A stretch of 7,167 nt of DNA from Bacteroidota bacterium (GCA_024640925.1 JAHEEB010000200.1:1-7167); one strand, 5' to 3'; shown: positions 1 through 6,298, counted from the first letter of the stretch. Numbers and translations: made by a program. The notes: generated from the sequence alone by a model not told the origin.

Positions 1-381
1 AAGAGCATAAGGCACCGAAAGCAGTTGCGAGGTGGAATACAACGCATAATTACTCCCCCCCGCAGCATCCATTTCTACTTTCAGGTAATAGCTGCCGTAT
101 TCCCATTTTATAGCGGAAAAGTCATCGGTAGTTGAACCACCGCCTATTTGCAATGTAACCATGCCCTGGGTATTGCTTGTTGCTGTGTGGGTTTCGGTAT
201 AAGCAGCATTGCCGTTTGCGCTGTCCTGTAATATACTAATTTGGAAGGATACACTTTTACTTGCCAGAGAATTGCCACTGCCATCTCTTACCACTGCCTG
301 GTAGCTGAACTTTTGGGGGGCCTGTGCCTGCAATCCTATTGCTAAACACAGGGCTATTGTTGATATGATTAGTTTTTTCAT
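1..381 (-). CDS. Secreted module protein, N-terminal 127 residues (runs off left edge)
   Basis: The reading frame opens at the ATG at 381 and stays open for 127 codons to base 1, so the stop and the C-terminal head lie outside the window. It starts MKKLIISTIALCLAIGLQAQA, a basic start plus hydrophobic stretch ending in a signal peptidase I-like AQA site, then PQKFSYQAVVRD. The rest is the complete shared beta-rich module: SVSFQISIL (about 44-52), YTETHTATSNTQG (about 62-74), VTLQIGGG, YYLKVEMDAAGG, and STSQLLSVPYAL at the window edge. It has no lipobox cysteine, so it is probably not a lipoprotein. It begins 32 bp after the stop of the preceding gene, which suggests co-transcription. The C-terminal domain cannot be known from this window. 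A run of seven G on the coding strand (55-61) falls in the VEMDAAGG codons. Confidence 0.9.
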   Translation of the reverse strand, partial: MKKLIISTIALCLAIGLQAQAPQKFSYQAVVRDGSGNSLASKSVSFQISILQDSANGNAAYTETHTATSNTQGMVTLQIGGGSTTDDFSAIKWEYGSYYLKVEMDAAGGSNYALYSTSQLLSVPYAL

Positions 382-413
382 AAAAAAGTTTTTTGTGTAA
401 TGCTGTCAAATAT

Positions 414-1241
414 TTAATAATATTCCTTAATGAGAACATTGTTCGTTTTTTGATTATTATAGCAACCAACATCCCACATGGCTTTTGTTCCACCATTACC
501 TATACCTTTTGCCCAAAGACTTACTACATGGTTTCCGGCAGTAATATCTTTGAAAACACCAGTTATACTGACAGGAAAAATAGCATCAGGAGTTTTAATC
601 AAACATGTAGCGTTACCAATATTAGTAACAGAGCTATCGACTCTGAGTTGAAATAACACCGATTTACAACCTGTTGCAAATGATTCGACCCACAAAAATG
701 TTTGCACATTAATTTCCAACCATGTATCCGACGATGATTTGGTAAGCGTACCCATATCCCCGATTTTCTGAAAAGTTGTTGTAAATGGATCAAGGGTTTG
801 ACAACCTGATGGCTGAAATGCACTAACTATTGTAGTTGAATTACTGGCTGTTTTTGCATTCAAAGCATAAGGTACCGAAAGCAGTTGCGAGGTAGAATAC
901 AAAGAGTAGTTTGTACCCCCGGCAGCATCCATTTCCACTTTCATGTAATAGCTACTGGTATCCCAGCGGATGGCCGAAAAATCGTTGCTGGTAGTTCCAT
1001 CGCCAATTTGCAGTGTAACAACACCATTGGCATTGCTTGTGGCAGATTGAGTTTCGGTATAAACAGCAGAGCCACTTTCGCTGCCTGAAAGAATACTTAC
1101 CTGAAAAGAAACACTCTTCCCTGATAGCGGGGTACCATCGCTGTCCCTTACTACGGCTTGGTAGCTGAACTTTTCGGGAGCCTGTGCCTGCATAATTAAT
1201 GCTAAATATAAGGCTATGAATAGTATGAAAAGTTTTTTCAT
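414..1241 (-). CDS. Secreted module protein with an unrecognised four-cysteine C-terminal domain
   Basis: This 275-residue protein has a signal peptide at about 1-21 (MKKLFILFIALYLALIMQAQA), followed by the shared module at about 22-131 (APEKFSYQAVVRD, YTETQSATSN, VEMDAAGGTNY, SVPYALNAKTA). After residue 131 the sequence is unlike its neighbours. Residues 140-275 are rich in beta-prone stretches (TWLEINVQTFLW, VLFQLRVD, FPVSITGVF, HVVSLWAKG) and hold four cysteines (147, 192, 213, 260), which could pair if the protein is exported. The alternating strand pattern and the HVVSLWAKG segment recall the jelly-roll-like heads that end some phage-type fibre proteins, but I cannot name a family. The protein ends VLIKEYY and has no T9SS sorting tail. 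The start is set by alignment with the MKK starts of the other module proteins. It begins 66 bp after the stop of the preceding gene and ends 32 bp before the next start. Confidence 0.92.
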   Translation of the reverse strand: MKKLFILFIALYLALIMQAQAPEKFSYQAVVRDSDGTPLSGKSVSFQVSILSGSESGSAVYTETQSATSNANGVVTLQIGDGTTSNDFSAIRWDTSSYYMKVEMDAAGGTNYSLYSTSQLLSVPYALNAKTASNSTTIVSAFQPSGCQTLDPFTTTFQKIGDMGTLTKSSSDTWLEINVQTFLWVESFATGCKSVLFQLRVDSSVTNIGNATCLIKTPDAIFPVSITGVFKDITAGNHVVSLWAKGIGNGGTKAMWDVGCYNNQKTNNVLIKEYY

Positions 1242-1307
1242 TTAATTGAGCTTTTTATAAGTAAAAATTGTTTAATCTTTTAGTGGTTTTGGAAAAACAC
1301 TTTTTAA

Positions 1308-2234
1308 CTAAAAAGATCGAATGGCTCTGACGTGCATAGCAGTGTTCTTATCTCTTACGCCGTTAGAACCAAGAAAGTTGGTTGTTATATAATATGCACT
1401 ACCAGAAGAAGTTTCAGTAGAACTCCAAAAAAGAGCAATATCAAGTACAGTTCCTCCATTTAAAACTGAAGTTGAATTAATAACTGATTGATTTAGTCTC
1501 ATAATATTTAATTCGTATTGCGAAGGCAGGTACCAATCGCCATAGGTAATTTCATCTTCTGTAATTTCCAGTTCATTGCATATACTCGCTGCATAATCAT
1601 TACCATCGTCACCGATAGCAATTTGCGCAGCAACAATAATTGCGGTATTTGATTTGCCGGCATATAGTCCATTACCAACAGCACGGGTAATCCCATTTGT
1701 ACCTGCATACCAGCGCATGGAAGTGGATTGGTTAGTTTTTGCGCATACCAATCCATGCTGACCGGTTTCATCTACCCAGAAGACAACCCCTCCTTGTGCA
1801 AAATCGCCAATGGAATACAATTTACCTGTAACAGAATCTGCAGTTGATGCATGCATTGCATAAGGCACCGATACTAACTGTGATGTTGAATACAAAGCAT
1901 AATTGGTACCCCCGGCAGCATCCATCTCCACCTTAAGGTAATATTTACCGGAAGACCAATTGATGGCAGAAAAATTGCCAGAAGTTGTTCCACCCCCTAT
2001 TTGCAATGTAACTATCCCCTGAGTACTGCTTGTAGCAGAATGAGTTTCGGTATAAATGGCTGTCCCGCTTCCGCTGCCCGAAAGAATACTAATTTGGAAA
2101 GAAACACTTTTGTTTGCCAGTGGGTCGCCATTGTTGTCTCTTACCACTGCCTGGTAGCTGAATTTTTCGGGGGCTTGCGAAAAAAGGATAATTGCTATGA
2201 ATGAAAGCACAGCAGAAGTTATATGTTTTTTCAT
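1308..2234 (-). CDS. Secreted module protein with Lcl_C / DUF1566 C-terminal domain
   Basis: This 308-residue protein has a signal peptide (MKKHITSAVLSFIAIILFSQA) and the shared module at about 22-132, ending SVPYAMHASTA. The C-terminal part, about 138-308, fits the Lcl_C (DUF1566, PF07603) family, named after the Legionella collagen-like protein. Visible landmarks are GGVVFWVDETGQHGLV (148-163), the GDWYLPSQYEL motif (232-242), FWSSTE (269-274) and the terminal HVRAIRSF. Family members are typically secreted or surface proteins, and ligand or adhesion roles have been proposed; the ligand here is unknown. The start lies 11 bp after the stop of the small T9SS-tailed gene, so the two are very likely co-transcribed. 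Its module is closest to that of the 573-residue fibre protein, with which it shares GGGTTSGNFSAINWSSG. It has no T9SS tail. Confidence 0.93.
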   Translation of the reverse strand: MKKHITSAVLSFIAIILFSQAPEKFSYQAVVRDNNGDPLANKSVSFQISILSGSGSGTAIYTETHSATSSTQGIVTLQIGGGTTSGNFSAINWSSGKYYLKVEMDAAGGTNYALYSTSQLVSVPYAMHASTADSVTGKLYSIGDFAQGGVVFWVDETGQHGLVCAKTNQSTSMRWYAGTNGITRAVGNGLYAGKSNTAIIVAAQIAIGDDGNDYAASICNELEITEDEITYGDWYLPSQYELNIMRLNQSVINSTSVLNGGTVLDIALFWSSTETSSGSAYYITTNFLGSNGVRDKNTAMHVRAIRSF

Positions 2235-2245
2235 AATATGAACTT

Positions 2246-2755
2246 TTACTGTTTGGTAACTTTAAATGATTTAATGAATTTTCCGTCGTTTTCGAAAATG
2301 GTAAGTACATAAACAGCAGCAGGGAATGACTGCATATCGATACGGTTTTCGGAACCGCTTAACTCTTCTCTGACAAGGGCTTTACCTGTTATGTCGGTTA
2401 GAGTTACTACAAAGTTTACCTGCGTTTCCGTTGCGAATTCAATTGTCAGGTAATCTGTGGCAGGCATGGGGTATACTGCCAGCCTACCGGAAAACAAAGT
2501 TGTTTCGACAGGGTCACTTGTGGTATCGATGATTTCAACACTATATGCAGGTTGCTGAAAACCCTGGGTAAGTCTTACCGTATTTTGTGTATCGGTTTCT
2601 GCTATTACACATTCACCAAGAGTCCACTGGAGATTTACTCCATTTACAGTTCCCTCGCCACCTGCAGTGGCAATTACCTGTTGTTGTGCAGAAAGAATAT
2701 AAATATTTTCGGATAACAACAGAAAACCTAAAAACAAAGTTATTTTTTTTAACAT
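2246..2755 (-). CDS. Small secreted protein with T9SS type-A-like sorting tail (cassette A)
   Basis: The 169-residue product has a signal peptide of about 23 residues (MLKKITLFLGFLLLSENIYI, then LSA). A short conserved block follows at about 31-70: GGEG, NLQWTLGECVIAE and LTQGFQQPAY. The last 80 residues resemble a T9SS type A sorting domain (TIGR04183-like): VYPMPATDYLTIEF, LTDITGKALVREEL, IDMQSFPAAVYVLTI and a basic end KFIKSFKVTKQ. The usual YPNP is YPMP here. The frame stays open upstream to an ATG at 2854, but I chose 2755 because the paralogue has MFKKI at the matching place and because the signal peptide then begins properly. The family is commonly seen in Bacteroidota as a stand-alone secreted protein or as a C-terminal piece; its function is not established. 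It is the first gene of cassette A, 11 bp before the Lcl_C gene. Confidence 0.92.
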   Translation of the reverse strand: MLKKITLFLGFLLLSENIYILSAQQQVIATAGGEGTVNGVNLQWTLGECVIAETDTQNTVRLTQGFQQPAYSVEIIDTTSDPVETTLFSGRLAVYPMPATDYLTIEFATETQVNFVVTLTDITGKALVREELSGSENRIDMQSFPAAVYVLTIFENDGKFIKSFKVTKQ

Positions 2756-2811
2756 ACATTGAGATTTTTTATAAACTATCAGGTTATAAATGTAATATGA
2801 CCAGGAAAAAT

Positions 2812-2831
2812 CTGATAGGAAAAAACCGACA
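2812..2831 (-). promoter_or_regulatory. 20-bp block identical in both control regions
   Basis: The coding-strand sequence TGTCGGTTTTTTCCTATCAG occurs 57 bp upstream of this start codon and again, unchanged, at 6858-6877, 59 bp upstream of the paralogous start. It is the longest exact match between two otherwise diverged upstream regions. It may lie in the 5' leader if the weak -7-like element at 2852-2859 is used. A leader element or a protein binding site are both possible; the sequence does not decide. Confidence 0.55.
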
Positions 2832-2851
2832 GGCGGAAAAACGGGAAATTT

Positions 2852-2859
2852 CAAAAATA
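2852..2859 (-). promoter_or_regulatory. Possible Bacteroidota -7 promoter element
   Basis: On the minus strand this reads TATTTTTG, which fits the Bacteroidota -7 consensus TAnnTTTG. The aligned position in control region B (6898-6905) reads TACTATTG, one base off. I see no convincing TTTG -33 element at the expected distance in either copy, and such short matches are common in A+T-rich DNA, so this is a weak call. Confidence 0.25.
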
Positions 2860-2952
2860 TCGGTGAATGAATCTGTGAATATCCGAATCACTTGTCTTTT
2901 GCGAGAAACAAACCTTTCTTTCTTATTAATGTTCAGAAGAATTACGAATAAT

Positions 2953-2982
2953 AAATGTGATGAAGTATGGCAGAAATGTGAT
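2953..2982. promoter_or_regulatory. Paired 9-bp direct repeats, 21-bp pitch (copy A)
   Basis: AAATGTGAT occurs at 2953-2961 and again, identically, at 2974-2982, separated by 12 bp, so the copies repeat every 21 bp, about two helical turns. The same arrangement is found at 6998-7027 upstream of the paralogous gene. The pair begins 198 bp upstream of the start codon here and 199 bp upstream there. Two 9-bp direct repeats on a 21-22 bp pitch is the geometry of LytTR-type response-regulator sites, though the bases themselves are not a clear match to that consensus. The binding protein is unknown. Confidence 0.6.
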
Positions 2983-3019
2983 ATCATGCACCATTTTGAA
3001 TTTGAAATATTCGCATCTC

Positions 3020-3142
3020 ATCTTTCAGAAATTTTATGCCTAAAGCCCAAATGGAACGGGGCTTTGACTAACCCCAGCCTCTTAAGGCAGGGGTTAAGCA
3101 TCGTAACTCTTTGAAGGACCTTAGTCCTGGTACCTGAAAGAT
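3020..3142. repeat. 123-bp hairpin-rich element with 9-bp inverted ends
   Basis: The ends are a perfect 9-bp inverted repeat, ATCTTTCAG (3020-3028) and CTGAAAGAT (3134-3142). Between them lie three hairpins: AAAGCCC/GGGCTTT (3042-3048 with 3059-3065, 10-nt loop), TAACCCCAGCCT/AGGCAGGGGTTA (3069-3080 with 3085-3096, one A-A mismatch, 4-nt loop) and AGGAC/GTCCT (3115-3119 with 3124-3128, 4-nt loop). The whole could fold as an outer stem closing a three-armed, cloverleaf-like structure. It lies between the stop of the 453-residue gene and control region A, and has no counterpart in front of control region B. It could be a miniature inverted-repeat element, a REP-like interspersed repeat, or a structured RNA or intercistronic end signal. 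I see no convincing target-site duplication. Confidence 0.6.
3069..3096. terminator. Strong hairpin downstream of the 453-residue gene
   Basis: TAACCCCAGCCT and AGGCAGGGGTTA form a 12-position stem with one mismatch and a 4-nt loop. This is the most stable-looking fold in the intergenic region, and it lies about 60-85 bp past the stop codon on the minus strand. No run of T follows on that strand, so it is not a standard intrinsic terminator. It could still stop exonucleases or help end the upstream transcript. Termination is a guess from position. Confidence 0.3.
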
Positions 3143-3154
3143 TTTTTTATTACT

Positions 3155-4516
3155 TTATTTTTTAAGTTCGTTAATCATTTGCAACAATAGCTCGTTCTGT
3201 TGTTTAAGCAAGTCTATCTGTTTCTGCTGCTCTTGTACGGCGTTAATCAAAGGAATAACGAAATCGCCATACGACAGGCTCATCATTTTATCGGCATTTT
3301 CATCTACAGATAAGCCGCTGAATTCGATTCCGAGGTCGGTAAGTGCCTGTTGAACATCCTGTGCAATAAGTCCATCGCGGCGGTGTTTGGCGCTATCGGC
3401 GATATAGTTATATGAGGCTGTTTTCAGTTTTAGAATAAAACCGAGCCCCAGGTTGTTTTTATACACAATGTTTTCTTTCAGCCTTTTGTCGGATGGATTG
3501 CCAAAATCGCCATAGCTATAAACGTTTGTAACAGAGCTGTTGCCTAACATTATGGTATTATTGGCTGTTACCTTCGCACCATATCCGATAGCTGTGGCAT
3601 AGTATAAATTTGTGTCACTGGTATTTGCTTCATATCCTATAATCGTATTATATGAACCAATTGTATTTTTGGTACCTGAATTACAACCTAATGCTGTATT
3701 GTATGATCCTTGAGTATTACTATATAAGGAGTTGAAGCCTAAAGCGGCATTTCTTGCTCCTGATGTATTTGCCGGTGAGGAATTACACCCAAATGATGAA
3801 TTAAAGTGTCCCCCGGCATTCTTGCCTAAAGCATAACTTCCAAATGCGGCGCAATAGGTCCCGTGCAGGCTCCTATGAGTGCCTAATCCAAATGCAACAG
3901 AATTAGCATTATAATGATAGATTTCACCAAACTCATTAATTATTAGTTGTTCTTCACCTCCGGTATAAATATGTATATTGTCCTCGTCACTGTATTTCTC
4001 TGTTTCAATTCTTGTATCACCATCGGCATCCTTTATCGTTTTAACGGTATCAACTGTTTCAGCTTTTTTGGCTATCAGTGCCCTTTTAGCCGTATCAGCT
4101 ATTATTGCTGTAGTTGCATGCAAAGCATAAGGAACTGACACCAGTTGCGATTCGGAATACTCTTTGTAATCGGTACCACCAGCTGCATCCATTTCCACTT
4201 TAAGTCTTAAGAAAGTGAATTTACCTAAAGACCAGTCTATTTCTGAAAAAGAATCTTCGGAATTGCCCCGACCAATAAAAAGGGTAACTATTCCCTGAGA
4301 ATTGCTGGTTGCAGTATGAGTTTCAGAATAAACCATAGTGGTATCTCCAAAAAGGACATATTTATTTATTGAAATTCTTAAAGATACTATTGTATTGGCT
4401 AAAGGGTTGCTACTTCCATCTCTTACCACTGCCTGGTAGTTGAACTTTTGAGGAGCCTGTGCCTGCATAAGGATAGTCAGACAGAGGGTAATTGAGATTA
4501 ATATTAGTTTTTTCAT
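3155..4516 (-). CDS. Secreted tail-fibre-like protein with S74 self-cleaving chaperone domain
   Basis: This 453-residue protein has a signal peptide (MKKLILISITLCLTILMQAQA) and a divergent copy of the shared module to about residue 136. A linker follows with TIKDADGDTRI and SDEDNI, acidic motifs that could bind calcium. Three 17-residue 'NTxGxxNxAxG' repeats lie at about 250-300, then ATAIGYGAKVTANNTIMLGN (about 307-326). The C-terminal part is an S74 endosialidase-type intramolecular chaperone (PF13884): SDKRLKENI with candidate catalytic Ser342, and GLIAQDV (about 382-388). Family members trimerise and cut themselves just before that serine. The protein ends in a coiled coil built on QIDLLKQQNELLLQMINEL. 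An in-frame ATG at 4522 would add two residues; 4516 matches the paralogues. The start is 20 bp after the preceding stop, so they are co-transcribed. It has no T9SS tail. Confidence 0.94.
   Translation of the reverse strand: MKKLILISITLCLTILMQAQAPQKFNYQAVVRDGSSNPLANTIVSLRISINKYVLFGDTTMVYSETHTATSNSQGIVTLFIGRGNSEDSFSEIDWSLGKFTFLRLKVEMDAAGGTDYKEYSESQLVSVPYALHATTAIIADTAKRALIAKKAETVDTVKTIKDADGDTRIETEKYSDEDNIHIYTGGEEQLIINEFGEIYHYNANSVAFGLGTHRSLHGTYCAAFGSYALGKNAGGHFNSSFGCNSSPANTSGARNAALGFNSLYSNTQGSYNTALGCNSGTKNTIGSYNTIIGYEANTSDTNLYYATAIGYGAKVTANNTIMLGNSSVTNVYSYGDFGNPSDKRLKENIVYKNNLGLGFILKLKTASYNYIADSAKHRRDGLIAQDVQQALTDLGIEFSGLSVDENADKMMSLSYGDFVIPLINAVQEQQKQIDLLKQQNELLLQMINELKK
3617..3769 (-). repeat. 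Three 17-residue (51-bp) coding repeats
   Basis: Within the 453-residue protein, units begin at NTSG, NTQG and NTIG exactly 17 residues apart, with the pattern N-T-x-G-x-x-N-x-[AI]-x-G-x-[NE]. This is the same repeat family and period as the longer array in the neighbouring 573-residue protein. The flanking sequence on the N-terminal side holds degenerate units (SVAFGLGTH, CAAFGSYALG, SSFGCNSS). The repeats probably form a beta-helical or beta-roll shaft. Confidence 0.75.
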
Positions 4517-4536
4517 ATGCATTGATTTGAATTTTT

Positions 4537-6258
4537 CTACTTCTTCAACTCGTTAATCATCTGCAGCAAAAGCTCGTTTTGCTGTTTGAGCAAGTCTATC
4601 TGTTTCTGCTGTTCCTGTAAAGCTTTGACCATAGGGGCTATAAAATCGGTATAGCGTAAACCCATCGTACGCTCTTCATCTCCACCAATGGTGAGGATAC
4701 TATTGTTTGTACCTACCAGTTTTTCAATATCCTGGGCAATAAACCCAAAATTAAGCCTGTCATCACCTTCTTTCATTTGAAATTCAACAGGGTGTAGTTT
4801 CATTATAAAATCTAACCCTGCGTTTATATCCTTTATATTCTTTTTAAGCCTCTCGTCTGAGGCACTCGTAAAAGCAACCTGTCCTTCAATAACAGTAACA
4901 CTTGTATTTCCCAGCCTTATATTATTGCTTGCACTTACTGTAGCTCCATAGCCAATTGCCGTGGCGTTGGTTAATACAAGGGAAATGGTCGAAATATCGG
5001 CATTAACGCCAACAAAAGTATTGTAATTACCTTTACATTTAGAACCTGAATTCATACCAACAGCAGTATTTGAACCTCCAGTTAAATTAGAATGTAAAGC
5101 ATCCGCACCAACTGCAGTATTAAAATTACCTGTTTCATTTAAAATCATAGATGAAAAACCTATTGCAGTATTATAAACAGCTATTGTATTAGACTTTAAA
5201 GAATTCTCTCCAAAAGCTGTATTCTGAAATCCTGAAGTATTAGAATATAAAGAATACTTTCCAAAAGCTGAATTTTGATTCCCTGTAGTATTTTTTTGCA
5301 TGGAATAGTTTCCAAATGCCTGGTTACTAAAACCGGTTGTATTTTTTTTTAATGCCTTGTAGCCAACAGCAATATTATCCCTGCCATCACTTGTACTTTT
5401 GGGGTTATTTTCTTCTAAGGCAAAACTTCCAATGGCAATATTGTTGAGTGTATCAAAATCGGCTTTCTGAGAGTATAATGAATAGGAACCAATGGCTATG
5501 CAATTGCTGCTGGTCGTATTTCCTCGCAGGGCAAATCTGCCAAGAGCTATATTGTTATCACCTGAAGTATTATTCCGGAGAGCCATTTGACCAAATGCCA
5601 TGTTATAATTACCGCTTACATTGCTATTCAAGGTATGGGATCCAATACCATAATTTTCAAATCCTCCGGAATTATTTGTACCGGAATATTTGCCTATAAA
5701 AAAGTTATCATCTGCCGGTTCAATAGTTCCTATAGGACTAATAACGATTCGGGGGCTACCGTTGGTGTAAAAACTGATATAATCTTCATCCGCTGAATAC
5801 TCAGTAATAATTTTAGTGTCGCCATCTGTATCCTTTATGCTTCTGACAGAATCGGCAGTAGATGCTGTTGCAGCGTAAAGTGAATAAGGCACCGAAAGGA
5901 GTTGCGATGTAGAGTAAAGTGCATAATCTGCACCACCGGAAGCATCCATCTCCACCTTAAGATAATAGTTGCCAGAAGACCAATTAATAGCTGAAAAATT
6001 GCCGGAAGTTGTTCCCCCACCTATTTGCAGGGTTATTACCCCTAAGGTATTGCTGGTTGCAAAATGGGTTTCGGTATAAACTGTGGTGCCGTTTTCGCTA
6101 CCCTGCAATATGCTAATCTGAAAAGATACACTTTTGTTTGTCAGAGGTTTTCCGGTTCCATCTCTCACCACTGCCTGGTAGTTGAACTTTTGGGGAGTTT
6201 GCGCATGTATAAGAAATGCTAAACACAGAGTCATTGAAATTAACGCTAATCTTTTCAT
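4537..6258 (-). CDS. Secreted tail-fibre-like repeat protein with S74 self-cleaving chaperone domain
   Basis: This 573-residue protein has a signal peptide (MKRLALISMTLCLAFLIHAQ), the shared module to about residue 133 (SVPYSLYAATA), and a linker with SIKDTDGDTKI and SADEDYI. A long array of 17-residue repeats with consensus N-T-[ST]-G-x-x-N-x-A-[FIV]-G-x-x-[SA]-L spans about 213-407. Next come NATAIGYGATVSASNNIRLGN (431-451) and an S74 endosialidase-type chaperone (PF13884): SDERLKKNI with candidate catalytic Ser467, GFIAQDI (505-511), and a C-terminal coiled coil (about 549-573). The family folds as trimers and releases the chaperone by self-cleavage before the serine, so a shaft of about 466 residues would remain. 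This design is best known from phage tail fibres, but here a Sec signal peptide points to a cell-surface or secreted role. It starts 40 bp after the small T9SS-tailed gene. Confidence 0.95.
   Translation of the reverse strand: MKRLALISMTLCLAFLIHAQTPQKFNYQAVVRDGTGKPLTNKSVSFQISILQGSENGTTVYTETHFATSNTLGVITLQIGGGTTSGNFSAINWSSGNYYLKVEMDASGGADYALYSTSQLLSVPYSLYAATASTADSVRSIKDTDGDTKIITEYSADEDYISFYTNGSPRIVISPIGTIEPADDNFFIGKYSGTNNSGGFENYGIGSHTLNSNVSGNYNMAFGQMALRNNTSGDNNIALGRFALRGNTTSSNCIAIGSYSLYSQKADFDTLNNIAIGSFALEENNPKSTSDGRDNIAVGYKALKKNTTGFSNQAFGNYSMQKNTTGNQNSAFGKYSLYSNTSGFQNTAFGENSLKSNTIAVYNTAIGFSSMILNETGNFNTAVGADALHSNLTGGSNTAVGMNSGSKCKGNYNTFVGVNADISTISLVLTNATAIGYGATVSASNNIRLGNTSVTVIEGQVAFTSASDERLKKNIKDINAGLDFIMKLHPVEFQMKEGDDRLNFGFIAQDIEKLVGTNNSILTIGGDEERTMGLRYTDFIAPMVKALQEQQKQIDLLKQQNELLLQMINELKK
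5038..5622 (-). repeat. Array of 17-residue (51-bp) coding repeats
   Basis: Repeat starts at residues 213, 230, 247, then 306, 323, 340, 357, 374 and 391 are exactly 17 apart within each run. The pattern is N-[TVEL]-[STI]-[GSA]-x-x-N-x-A-[FIV]-G-x-x-[SA]-[LM]-x-x. Between 264 and 305 two units have loops lengthened by about 3 to 5 residues (QKADFDTLNN and NNPKSTSDGRDN). The last unit, at about 407, is one residue short. At the DNA level the units have diverged well beyond recent slippage. The repeats probably stack as a beta-helical shaft. Confidence 0.85.
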
Positions 6259-6298
6259 AATGCTATTTATTTGTAATAAACTATCCAGATAAATCTTT

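Larger units (their letters stand above)
2756..2990 (-). promoter_or_regulatory. Control region A, homologous to control region B
   Basis: This non-coding region upstream of the cassette A small gene aligns almost without gaps with 6800-7035. Matching blocks lie at equal or nearly equal spacing: 2775-2794 with 6821-6840 (17 of 20 bases), 2812-2831 with 6858-6877 (20 of 20), 2906-2914 with 6952-6960 (9 of 9), and the direct-repeat pair at 2953-2982 with 6998-7027. Resemblance fades just beyond the repeat pair, as expected if that pair is the outer edge of the functional region. Between the blocks the copies have diverged, so the blocks may be under selection. That this region drives transcription is inferred from its position. 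Confidence 0.72.

Noticed and set aside
257..496. 79-codon minus-strand frame spanning the junction of the first two genes
   Set aside because: It overlaps the end of the four-cysteine gene and the start of the truncated module gene in another frame, and has no signal of its own.
1242..1307. AAAAAGTGTTTTT hairpin as a terminator between the Lcl_C and four-cysteine genes
   Set aside because: The stem is five A-T pairs only, with a 3-nt loop, and would be too weak. The 66-bp spacer fits read-through within one operon.
2977..2986. CRP-type operator from the TGTGA halves
   Set aside because: The TGTGA copies are in the same direction, not inverted, and no TCACA partner lies at CRP spacing. The TGATATCA palindrome in copy A is not kept in copy B.
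2784..2987. 67-codon minus-strand frame in control region A
   Set aside because: The aligned part of control region B has no matching ATG and meets an early stop in the TTTTTAG after the repeat. The conservation is in DNA blocks, not in the reading frame.
2587..3114. 175-codon plus-strand open frame
   Set aside because: It runs antisense through the signal peptide region of the cassette A small gene, across control region A and into the hairpin element. Its protein has no recognisable features and it opposes every supported gene.
5038..5622. CRISPR-like or non-coding tandem repeat array
   Set aside because: The 51-bp periodicity is fully explained by 17-residue protein repeats; the DNA units are diverged and there are no constant repeats with unique spacers.
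4537..6258. Prophage or phage tail locus
   Set aside because: The repeats and S74 domain are phage-like, but the proteins have Sec signal peptides and the Bacteroidota module, and no capsid, baseplate, terminase, holin or lysin gene is present in the window.
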